The notes below the pieces were generated by a model that did no database searches, was not told the origin of the DNA, and saw only the letters and a program-made list of their open reading frames with translations. Below, in pieces: positions 1 to 7,503 of a DNA stretch of 40,896 nucleotides (its first letter is position 1; each line of letters begins with the position of its first letter). The position numbers and the translations under genes are program-made. Origin of the DNA: UBA7960 sp964624065 (GTDB lineage: Bacteria > Bacteroidota > Bacteroidia > Bacteroidales > UBA7960); NCBI GenBank assembly GCA_964624065.1, contig CAZUWF010000020.1, positions 1-40,896 of the forward strand, read 5' to 3'.

Positions 1-733
1 TACAAGTGGCTCTTGGTCACGCTCCATTTTCCGGTATTGTCCTTGAACCTTATGTGGAGCACATTGATTGAATTGACCAAAGTACTTACATTAATATCGG
101 CAATCAGGTTGAAATCGGCTCCGGGCGTTACGGGCACGTAGGTCAAGTTTTGACCGCTGTTGAATGCGTATTCATACCCCACTATTTGCTTGGCAATGGG
201 TGAATCAGCATAACCTTTCATGAACAAGTGGCTCTTGNNNNNNNNNNNNNNNNNNNNNNNNNNNNNNNNNNNNNNNNNNNNNNNNNNNNNNNNNNNNNNN
301 NNNNNNNNNNNNNNNNNNNNNNNNNNNNNNNNNNNNNGTCACGCTCCATTTTCCGGTATTGTCCTTGAACCTAATGTGTAGCACGTTGAGGGAATTGGTC
401 AGCATGCTTACATCAATATTGGTAAGCAGGTTGAAATCGGCTCCGGGCGTTACGGGCACGTAGGTCAAGTTTTGGCCGCTGTTGAAGGCGTATTCATACC
501 CCACTATTTGCTTTGCAATGGGTGAATCGGCATAACCTCTCATGAACAAGTGGCTCTTGGTCACGCTCCATTTTCCGGTATTGTCCTTGAACCTAATGTG
601 TAGCACGTTGAGGGCATTGGTCAGCATGCTTACATCAATATCGGTATTTAGATTAAATGTTGTTGATGGACTCGCTAGGCTAACGTATTGCAAGTTTGCA
701 CCGTTGTTAAATGAGTACTCGTAACCAACAATA
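1..733 (-). repeat. 222-bp tandem repeat (74 residues per unit)
   Basis: The marker gtcacgctccattttccgg recurs at 16, 338 and 560. The distance 338 to 560 is 222 bp. The left flank of the gap ends exactly where the next marker should begin (238 = 16 + 222). The visible copies are nearly identical; the promoter-proximal copy (560-733) is the most diverged. The period is a multiple of three, so copy number can change without shifting the frame. Confidence 0.9.
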
Positions 734-810
734 TTTTGGCAAAACCCGGTAAGGGACATTAGGACCGACAAAAGAAAAATGGATTGATATTTTTTGTATC
801 CATAAATCAT
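1..810 (-). CDS. secreted tandem-repeat protein, 3' end outside window, interrupted by assembly gap
   Basis: The gene starts at the ATG at 810-808 with a signal peptide (hydrophobic segment FLLSVLMSLTGFC, cleavage probably near FCQ). It then repeats a unit of about 74 residues built around VGYEYxFNxGxNL and LNVLHIRFKDNTGKWSV. This resembles the EYFFD...VRxKDxxGKWS repeats of many secreted Bacteroidota proteins; no enzymatic motif is visible. The 100 N at 238-337 shift the frame artificially. If the N run is removed, the flanks join inside the repeat and the frame continues to base 1 (ending ...GKWSVTKSHL). The true number of units is unknown, and the C-terminus, where a T9SS sorting domain might be expected, lies outside. 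It is probably the last gene of an operon with the two beta-helix genes, 36 bp downstream of the second. The function is unknown; surface or adhesive display is a guess. Confidence 0.75.
238..337. other. scaffold gap (100 N) inside the tandem repeat
   Basis: A run of exactly 100 N, a conventional placeholder for unknown length. The flanks gctcttg and gtcacg join to give the same sequence found intact at 553-565, so the break lies at an identical point of the repeat unit. This is what a collapsed or unresolved tandem array gives. Confidence 0.95.
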
Positions 811-846
811 TTCAATTGGTTTTTAAGTTAAACAATACTAATTTGA

Positions 847-1899
847 TTACCTAACTTGTGCCTTTACTTGTATGTTTACATTCAATTGTCCATTGTTGGA
901 GCTGGGTTGAATGATTGCCGATTGAATGTGGGGTATTACAGGTACAGATTCCTCTTTGAATGGACCTGTTCCTCCGTAAATTCCAACCTGAGTACCATCA
1001 GAGGCAGCAAGCCCAAGCCCTAAAGCAGTTAAGCGATAATCCTGTGAGTAGCTGAAAGCTGATTCACTGGTATAGTTTACCAATAAATTGGTAATTGTTT
1101 GGTTAAAATGGTTGTTTGAAAGAAATGGGTCGGTTCCCAAGGTGGGATTGGCCAACCTAAAAACATTGTTGTTCCAAACGCAAGTGCCATTATTCAAAAT
1201 GTTTTGTCCTCCCCAATAGTTGACGCTGTTAATAAAAATGTTGTTGCTAAAGGTTGTGGCATCGGCGTAAAAAATTAACCAATCAGTTTCAGAAAAATGT
1301 TCAGTTTTGCGCAAGAATATGTTGTGCATAAACATGCCCGTTATAAGATTTCTAGAAGTTCCTCCAATAATATTGTTTGCAAAAACCACACTTCGCACGT
1401 TCAGGAGGTTAATTTGGCCAAGAATTACATTTTCGAGAAAATAATTGCTCAGGCTAAAATCCCCTGATGTTGAGCTTGCAGTGATGTTTGCTGCAATCCT
1501 GCATCGTTTTACGGTAACATCATTTACGCTTTCGGCGGGATAAATAATACTTCCCAGCATTTCAATTCCCTCAAAATGAGAGCCATCTGCCAAGCCGCCA
1601 AAATTTAAATTTCCTGATATTTTGGTACTTAGGGTTGCTCCTGTTGCACTTGGGAAATGGCCGGCGCCAAAAACGATTAATCTCTTGTTGAAAGGATTTG
1701 GAGGGGTAAAGGTTCCACCTGTAAGGTAAATGGTGTCTCCATCAACCGCGGCATTATATGCCAATTGAAAAGGGTGCTGGTCGTTTTCGTTTGAGAAATA
1801 TTGTACACTGCTACCCTGCCTGTGCAATGCCACAATTTTTACTTGAGCCATTGATGCAATCTGGCTCAATACCATGATGAAAAATAATTTTGCTTTCAT
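847..1899 (-). CDS. secreted right-handed beta-helix protein (paralogue 1)
   Basis: A 350-residue protein with a signal peptide (MKAKLFFIMVLSQIASMAQ). It opens with a VDGDTIYLTGGTF segment typical of pectate-lyase-like parallel beta-helix proteins, in which each coil is a short strand ending in an Asn-rich turn. Such turns are visible as VFANNIIGG, FSNNIFINS and WNNNVFRL. No catalytic motif of a polysaccharide lyase or hydrolase is recognisable, so it may be a binding or structural protein. The C-terminus (VPVIPHIQ... to NVNIQVKAQVR) is shared with the upstream paralogue and is not a classical T9SS type A domain. It starts 26 bp downstream of that paralogue, most likely in the same transcript. 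The start is the ATG directly before the signal peptide. Confidence 0.8.
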   Translation of the reverse strand: MKAKLFFIMVLSQIASMAQVKIVALHRQGSSVQYFSNENDQHPFQLAYNAAVDGDTIYLTGGTFTPPNPFNKRLIVFGAGHFPSATGATLSTKISGNLNFGGLADGSHFEGIEMLGSIIYPAESVNDVTVKRCRIAANITASSTSGDFSLSNYFLENVILGQINLLNVRSVVFANNIIGGTSRNLITGMFMHNIFLRKTEHFSETDWLIFYADATTFSNNIFINSVNYWGGQNILNNGTCVWNNNVFRLANPTLGTDPFLSNNHFNQTITNLLVNYTSESAFSYSQDYRLTALGLGLAASDGTQVGIYGGTGPFKEESVPVIPHIQSAIIQPSSNNGQLNVNIQVKAQVR

Positions 1900-1925
1900 T
1901 GTTTGTAATTTTTAAACAAAGTTGG

Positions 1926-2966
1926 TTATCTTGGTTGTGCCTTTACCTGTATGTTAACATTTATTTGCCCGTTTGCAGATTGCGGGCTTATGGTAGCATT
2001 GCTTATATGAGGAATCACCGGGACAGAATTTTCTTTGTATGGATTGGCGCCTCCATAAACGCCGCGTTGGGTTCCGTCGGTCCCCAAATGTGTAAGTGCG
2101 GTTGCAGTGAGTTTGTAATCTTGGGCGTAATCAAAATTGGTATTTGCGGTGTAGTTTACAAATACTGTTGTCGGATCCATTAAAACTGAATTTTGAACTA
2201 TCGGATTTAAACCCAAATTGGGATTTAAATGGAAAATATTGTTATTCCAAACATTGGTGCCACTTAAGCAAATATTAGTATGGCTTCGACAAAATATATT
2301 GTTGTTAAACACACATTGGTTGGCATAATTAATAAGCCACCCTTCGTTCCACCAGCCATGATTGAGGACCATGAAATTGTTGTTAATGAAAATATTGCCA
2401 GTGGCATTGCTTATATTTCCAAAAATCATATTGTTGTAAAACTGAGAACTTCGAACATTGCTGAGTTCTAACGTGCTCTTAAAAACATTTTCGACAAATA
2501 CATTATTGACCCCATAATTTTGCGCCGAAGTTTCGGCTGAAAACACATTATTGAACAGGCACCTCTTGAAGGTAACCTTATCTACTTTGGTGCTGTGTGC
2601 AAAATAAACGGCACCGACAAAGTTAATCCCCTCAAAATGCGAATTGTCCGCCAGATCACCCAGGGAAAAACTGTTGTTAAACGTGGTAGGCTGTGTGGCC
2701 ACCGTGGCGCTCGGATAATGGCCGGCACCGTATATTGTCAATTTTTTGTTGAATGTATCAGGCGCGTCATAATTACCGCCACCCATGTAAATAGTATCTC
2801 CGTCAACAGCCGCAGCATAGGCCAGCAAAAATGGTTGGAAATTGGCTTGCGTTTCGCCGAAATACTGCACGCTTCCCGGACTATGCAATGCCACCACCCT
2901 CATTTGCGAGTAGGCAGATGAGGAAATGGCCAAAATTAAAACCACAACCAGGAGTTTGTTTTTCAT
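1926..2966 (-). CDS. secreted right-handed beta-helix protein (paralogue 2)
   Basis: A 346-residue paralogue of the gene at 847-1899. They share blocks such as AVDGDTIY, GAGHxPSAT, SHFEGI, YGGxxPxKE and the tail NVNIQVKAQ. The start at 2966 was chosen because MKNKLLVVVLILAISSSAYSQ is a clean signal peptide; an in-frame extension to 3050 adds a non-signal sequence. Asn-turn coils (FYNNMIFG, FNNNIFCRS, WNNNIFHLN) indicate a beta-helix. It is the first gene of the minus-strand run and faces the divergent LytS-type kinase. A weak -7-like box lies at 2990-2997, and two direct repeats of TAACAAGTGG lie 79 and 99 bp upstream of the start. No enzymatic residues could be assigned. Confidence 0.8.
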   Translation of the reverse strand: MKNKLLVVVLILAISSSAYSQMRVVALHSPGSVQYFGETQANFQPFLLAYAAAVDGDTIYMGGGNYDAPDTFNKKLTIYGAGHYPSATVATQPTTFNNSFSLGDLADNSHFEGINFVGAVYFAHSTKVDKVTFKRCLFNNVFSAETSAQNYGVNNVFVENVFKSTLELSNVRSSQFYNNMIFGNISNATGNIFINNNFMVLNHGWWNEGWLINYANQCVFNNNIFCRSHTNICLSGTNVWNNNIFHLNPNLGLNPIVQNSVLMDPTTVFVNYTANTNFDYAQDYKLTATALTHLGTDGTQRGVYGGANPYKENSVPVIPHISNATISPQSANGQINVNIQVKAQPR

Positions 2967-3044
2967 AGCAATAGATGTTAAGTTAAAGACAAAGTGAATT
3001 ACCCGTAAATTTATTTGTAATTGCGCTATTAATTCTGCATTAAG

Positions 3045-3074
3045 TAACAAGTGGGCTTATTTGATAACAAGTGG
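3045..3074 (-). promoter_or_regulatory. two direct copies of TAACAAGTGG, candidate regulator site for the beta-helix operon
   Basis: TAACAAGTGG occurs at 3045-3054 and 3065-3074, a 20-bp spacing that places both copies on the same face of the helix. Read toward the minus-strand gene they are CCACTTGTTA. If transcription starts near 2985, the copies lie at about -60 to -90, an activator-like position. LytTR proteins typically bind paired direct repeats of about this spacing, and the cognate candidate regulator is encoded at 6363-7169. The assignment is inference. Confidence 0.45.
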
Positions 3075-3287
3075 CAATAAAGCCCCAAATGTCGAAAAAC
3101 TGATCAGAAAGAAAAATTCAATTGAAGCACAATAAGCCTTACCTGTAAATTTGTAAAACCCCGCGTAACAAGACGTTTCATTTTTTGCAAAATTTTGATT
3201 CGCGGAATAACATCAACCTGCCAATTTATTAGCAGTAATCGGGGTTGTGCTAAAATGTGTTGAGGTGATAAAATGGAACATCCCTAT

Positions 3288-3297
3288 CACTTGTTAT
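3288..3297 (+). promoter_or_regulatory. third copy of the motif (CACTTGTTAT) facing the sensor kinase
   Basis: CACTTGTTAT is the reverse complement of ATAACAAGTG found upstream of the beta-helix operon. It reads toward the kinase gene in the same sense as the other copies read toward theirs. It lies about 50 bp upstream of the -7 box at 3347, which suggests autoregulation of the kinase/regulator operon. A single copy; inference only. Confidence 0.4.
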
Positions 3298-3346
3298 TGA
3301 AAATGCCCGTTTGTTATTTTTTTAGAAATCGTGAAACCGAATTTTG

Positions 3347-3354
3347 TATATTTG
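3347..3354 (+). promoter_or_regulatory. -7 box TATATTTG of the sensor kinase operon
   Basis: An exact match to the Bacteroidetes TAnnTTTG -7 element, 16 bp before the chosen ATG at 3370. No good TTTG -33 element lies at the expected 19-21 bp, which fits an activator-dependent promoter. Its position within the longer reading frame supports the 3370 start. Confidence 0.4.
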
Positions 3355-3369
3355 GAATCACTACTAATT

Positions 3370-6285
3370 ATGTACAGAAAGAATTGTTTTATATTGGTTT
3401 TGTTATATTGTTGGGCAACCGGTTCGGTTTTTTCCCAACACCTTCCATTTATTAAATATACCACACACACCGGTTTGCCTCAGATTCAGGTGCAATACCT
3501 GCATCAAGATTCAAAAGGCTATATTTGGGTGGGCACCAAGGGCGGTTTGGCCAAATTCAACGGCGAATACTTTGAACACTTTCTCAGCAACCAATACATT
3601 TTTAGGATTGATGAGTGTGGCGATGGCAATATTATGATTGGCACCAGGCAGGGAATCTATCTTTATGACCAAGGCATAATGAAATTGATTCACGCATTTA
3701 CCGATCAAACTTCATTTGTTGCCGGAAACGATAGCTATTGGCTATTCAACAATAGTTTCATCAAAGAAATAAGAGGAAACAAGATCTTGAACACCTACCC
3801 GACGGGAGCTCTTTCTTCCCGTTTTTCATATTTAAACTTTTATGACAAAATAAAGGGAATTCCTTTTTTCAAATCAACCAAAAACGCCAATGAGGTAATC
3901 TATATCGAAAACAATACCGTAAAAACAAAATCATTTGGAGGTATGGTTACTTTAAAAAGATTTGAAAACGGATTGGTATATGCTTTAATCCAAAACGGGA
4001 ACAAAACTACCGCCGTCAATCCTATCACCCTCGAAAGGTACTTTGTGTTTTCGAAAGATTACTACAATTTTGAAATATACGATTTGCCCGTCGAAAGCCA
4101 TTTGTTCAACGAATACCAAAAGGTTTTTTTGTTAGAAAACAATACTAAAAAAGCAAAATTATTGGAGTTTCCCATTAGCAAGATCTCCTTTGATTTCATA
4201 CGCGATATTGACGGGAATTTTTGGGTGGCAACCGATGTGGGGCTTTTCCAGATCAACAACAATGCATTGCAAATGTTTCCGGAGAGTTTAATGAGCAATG
4301 TATGGACTCTGGTGAAAGGCAAAGACGGTATGTTTTATGCGGGCGAATACAGGAATGGACTTTTTCGGCTGGATTTAAAAAATCAGAAGCGCACCCGGAT
4401 TCCTGCCTTCCAAAAAACCGGCAAACCGGAATCCGAATTCTATTGCGGTGCAAGTTTGGATAAAGAAAAGAACATCTACTTTCCCACTCAAAATGGAATA
4501 TACAAATACGATTACAATTCATTGAAATCAATTGACCGGGAGTTGAGCCTGGCAACTAATTTCGATTGTCAAACCAATCAAATTATTGCGGGCCAGGAAA
4601 ACGGGTTTGCCTTTTTTGGCAATAATAATGTCAAAACAACTTACACAGACACCACAAGAAAACTCATAACTACCCGCCCCACTGCGTTTGCTTTTCCCTC
4701 AAAAGATGAAATCTGGATCGGTTCGTGGGAAAATCTTACCGTGTTCAATAGAACTTCGCGTACTTTTCATGACATCAACTCTCTGTACAAAAACGCCCCG
4801 ACTTATGGTGCGGTCTCGTTAGACATAGACTTCAACCAAAATATTTGGATAGGTGGAACCGACGGGTTGTGGTTTTTTGATAAAAGCAAGAGAGAATTTA
4901 GCCAAATTGCACCTAACCTTATAAAAAGTTATGTGCTGGATGTTCAAGATGTTGACGACCGGTATCTAATAGTCGGAACCTCGCACGAGCTTTACGTGTT
5001 GAAATTGAAGGAATTTTACGAAAAAAAGCAGTTGGAATACAAAATGTACAACTACCGTAATGGATTTGTGGGCGAAGAAATTGCCCAAAACGGTTTTTGG
5101 GTTGATGGCAAAAAGGTTTACATACCTTCAGCCACCGTTACCAGTGTGCTGGATTTGGATAAAATCAGTTTTAAACCCGAATATTTCAATGTATTCGTAA
5201 AATCAATCAACGATGCGGGGTTGAGCAACAATCAACAATTGGGTAAAGAAACCCTAGAACTACCCTACCAAACCAATAAAATAGAATTGCAATTTGAATC
5301 TGTAGGTTTTGGACTTCCTACCAAGAGCCAATTTCAATACATATTAGAAAATTACGACAAGCAATGGTCGGAATGGGATTCTAAAACCCATGTAACTTAT
5401 ACCAATTTGAATTCAGGAACATACATTTTTAAGGTGAGGGCACTGAACGGAAGTTTGCTGGGAACCAATCTTATATCTGAAAACAAGGTTGCAATCAAGG
5501 TTAAATTGCCATTTTATCGCGAACCCAATTTTTATCAGTTGGCATTTTTCGTGTTGATGTTGTTCTTGTTCTTGCTGCTATTTTTAATTTACCTATGGTA
5601 CAAAAACACCCACAAGGCTGCCGAAAACGAACGCAAGTTGAAGTTTCAGGAAATAGCCACGCTACAAGCCCAAATGAATCCGCATTTTATTTTCAATTTT
5701 CTATCGTCGGTACAAAGTATCATCAACAAAAACCAACCTGAAAAAGCCAATGAGTATTTGGTGAAATTCTCACGGTTGATGCGTAGCTATATGGAGTCTT
5801 CCATAAAAAACTCTCAAATTTACTCGGGAAACTTGTCTGGCAACGAAATTGCCATCAAAGATGAAATAGAAATGTTGAAAATCTACATGGAATTGGAAAA
5901 AATGAAGTATCCCGAGGGAAAAATTAATTACGATTTTCAGATTGAAAATCAAGATTTGCTGAACAAAACCATTCCACCATTGATATTGCAACCCTTCGTA
6001 GAAAACGCCATAAAACACGGAATCTTACCCAACAATAATGAGGGTTGGATAAAAGTAAAAATAAGCGAAACTGACGAAATTATCACTTGCCTGATCTCTG
6101 ACAACGGAATAGGTCGAAGAGAATCCTTTCAACGCAAGCAACAATCCATTCCGGCAAACAAATCGCGCGGGTTAGAACTAATAAAAAGCCGGGTAGAAGT
6201 TTTGAACCAATTGGGATACCACATTCAAATTGACTTTATCGATCCTGAAGATGGCGGAACCATTATTCAGATTAAAATAGGATGA
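3370..6285 (+). CDS. LytS-type sensor histidine kinase with beta-propeller and Y_Y_Y sensor
   Basis: A 971-residue membrane sensor kinase. The start at 3370 gives a signal peptide (MYRKNCFILVLLYCWATGSVFSQ); a GTG at 3331 would add 13 residues before it. The periplasmic part is a two-component-regulator propeller (repeats such as DSKGYIWVGTKGGLAKF and DFNQNIWIGGTDGLWFF), then a Y_Y_Y domain at about 630-700 and one membrane helix at about 721-744. The cytoplasmic kinase is of the His_kinase/LytS class: phospho-acceptor H772 in NPHFIFNF, N-box around N879 in LQPFVENAIKHG, and SDNGIGR. No receiver or HTH is fused, so it needs a separate partner, which is the LytTR regulator 77 bp downstream. The signal it senses is unknown. 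Confidence 0.9.
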   Translation: MYRKNCFILVLLYCWATGSVFSQHLPFIKYTTHTGLPQIQVQYLHQDSKGYIWVGTKGGLAKFNGEYFEHFLSNQYIFRIDECGDGNIMIGTRQGIYLYDQGIMKLIHAFTDQTSFVAGNDSYWLFNNSFIKEIRGNKILNTYPTGALSSRFSYLNFYDKIKGIPFFKSTKNANEVIYIENNTVKTKSFGGMVTLKRFENGLVYALIQNGNKTTAVNPITLERYFVFSKDYYNFEIYDLPVESHLFNEYQKVFLLENNTKKAKLLEFPISKISFDFIRDIDGNFWVATDVGLFQINNNALQMFPESLMSNVWTLVKGKDGMFYAGEYRNGLFRLDLKNQKRTRIPAFQKTGKPESEFYCGASLDKEKNIYFPTQNGIYKYDYNSLKSIDRELSLATNFDCQTNQIIAGQENGFAFFGNNNVKTTYTDTTRKLITTRPTAFAFPSKDEIWIGSWENLTVFNRTSRTFHDINSLYKNAPTYGAVSLDIDFNQNIWIGGTDGLWFFDKSKREFSQIAPNLIKSYVLDVQDVDDRYLIVGTSHELYVLKLKEFYEKKQLEYKMYNYRNGFVGEEIAQNGFWVDGKKVYIPSATVTSVLDLDKISFKPEYFNVFVKSINDAGLSNNQQLGKETLELPYQTNKIELQFESVGFGLPTKSQFQYILENYDKQWSEWDSKTHVTYTNLNSGTYIFKVRALNGSLLGTNLISENKVAIKVKLPFYREPNFYQLAFFVLMLFLFLLLFLIYLWYKNTHKAAENERKLKFQEIATLQAQMNPHFIFNFLSSVQSIINKNQPEKANEYLVKFSRLMRSYMESSIKNSQIYSGNLSGNEIAIKDEIEMLKIYMELEKMKYPEGKINYDFQIENQDLLNKTIPPLILQPFVENAIKHGILPNNNEGWIKVKISETDEIITCLISDNGIGRRESFQRKQQSIPANKSRGLELIKSRVEVLNQLGYHIQIDFIDPEDGGTIIQIKIG

Positions 6286-6362
6286 TTTACTAAAAAAATT
6301 AGTATTTACCTGCCTCGCACAGTTTTTAAAGCCTAGCGGGTCATTAAATTCCAAATTCAAAG

Positions 6363-7169
6363 ATGAAATACAAGGCACTTATAGTAGAAGATGTAAAATC
6401 AACATCGGATTACATTCTTGACCGCCTGCAAAAACTTTGTCCTGATATTGCAGATATCGACCAGGTTTTCAACATTGACGAAGCCTATCAAATCATTAAG
6501 AAAAATGTGTTCGACATTGTTTTTCTAGATATTCAAATGCCTACAGGCACGAGTTTTGACCTACTAAAACAGCTATCGGATGAAGGCTCCATCAATTTTG
6601 AAATAATTTTTATCACGGGTGAGGGCGCAAAGGAATATACCCTGAGTGCAATCAAATATTCTGCCTTGGATTTTCTTTACAAACCCCTGGACGACAGCGA
6701 ATTGGTTCAAGCAGTGCACAAGGCAACCGAGAAACTAAAGAACCAAAATTACAACCGTCAAGTCCAAATATTATTAGACCACATAGCCGATGGCAAGCAA
6801 ATAAAATCAAGAAAAATTGCATTTTACTTGCACAATGGCATAGTAGAGCTTCTCGACATCAACGACATACTCTATTTGAAAGCAGATGGCGTTATCACTA
6901 TTGTTTATTTGACTAACGGCAAATACTTGACCACCAATAGAAATTTGGGTTTTTATAAAGATCTGTTGATTGCCGATTTCGATTTCAAGCAAATCAGCAA
7001 CGGGTTGGTTGTAAACAATACTTACATAAAACGGTACAACCACCACGAACTACTCCTAACCCTCACCACGGGCGAAAATTTACATACTTCGAAACGGTTT
7101 GGCAAGGAACTAAGGGATTCGCTCAACTCTACCAGGAAAAAAAGTGCAATTTTTAGCTGGTTTAGATAA
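6363..7169 (+). CDS. LytTR-family response regulator
   Basis: A 268-residue two-domain regulator. The receiver domain (about 1-120) has the acidic pair VEDVK near the N-terminus, phospho-acceptor D56 in VFLDIQMP and conserved K107 in LYKPLDD. The C-terminal half (about 160-258) is a LytTR DNA-binding domain, with the typical IDINDILYLKADG-like strand and a TTNRNLGFYKDLL segment. It lies directly behind the LytS-type kinase and is its obvious partner. LytTR domains bind short direct repeats, so the motif at 3045-3074 and 3288-3297 is a candidate target. The next gene downstream, the C25 protease, has its own promoter-like box, so co-transcription beyond 7169 is uncertain. Confidence 0.92.
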   Translation: MKYKALIVEDVKSTSDYILDRLQKLCPDIADIDQVFNIDEAYQIIKKNVFDIVFLDIQMPTGTSFDLLKQLSDEGSINFEIIFITGEGAKEYTLSAIKYSALDFLYKPLDDSELVQAVHKATEKLKNQNYNRQVQILLDHIADGKQIKSRKIAFYLHNGIVELLDINDILYLKADGVITIVYLTNGKYLTTNRNLGFYKDLLIADFDFKQISNGLVVNNTYIKRYNHHELLLTLTTGENLHTSKRFGKELRDSLNSTRKKSAIFSWFR

Positions 7170-7503
7170 AATGGAGGCCTTTTGTCAAGGCGAGACATAC
7201 TTGGGGGTGAGGTTTTTCAGCCTTTCATCATCAATTACATCCGGTTTTTGAAAAGATACCTAATGGGCAGATGAACTGCCTTGTGTTAATATTGGCATCC
7301 TGCAGGCATAAGCTCCCATTAATTCTCAAAATTCATTGCGGCCATTTTGGCTGTAATTGTTAAAGCAATAGCAGCAATAACTCTTATTCTAGATAGATAC
7401 GTTAAATTTTTTTTCAAGCTGTAAGGCAAAAAACTATTTATTAAAAAATTTAGTACCTTTCGGAACTTTTTACATTTAAATGTCATACCTAAACCCCGTA
7501 ATT
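7170..7503. other. intergenic region upstream of the C25 protease
   Basis: No gene was seen. It contains a short hairpin (GCCA/TGGC at 7341-7351), A/T-rich sequence from 7385 and a near-consensus -7 box at 7454-7461. No strong terminator follows the response regulator; the small GCCTT/AAGGC stem at 7177-7191 has no T-tract. Confidence 0.5.
7454..7461 (+). promoter_or_regulatory. near-consensus -7 box TACCTTTC for the C25 protease
   Basis: It matches TAnnTTTG at seven of eight positions and lies 42 bp before the ATG at 7504. No -33 element is evident. Confidence 0.3.

Larger units (their letters stand above)
2967..3369. other. divergent intergenic region between the beta-helix operon and the sensor kinase
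   Basis: About 400 bp without a convincing gene. It holds three copies of a 10-bp motif (3045, 3065, 3288), a near-consensus minus-strand -7 box TCACTTTG (2990-2997) and an exact plus-strand -7 box TATATTTG (3347-3354). Both transcription units are therefore probably controlled from here. Confidence 0.6.

Noticed and set aside
7177..7191. Short GCCTT/AAGGC stem after the response regulator as a terminator
   Set aside because: The five-base stem has no T-tract, so it is unlikely to end transcription.
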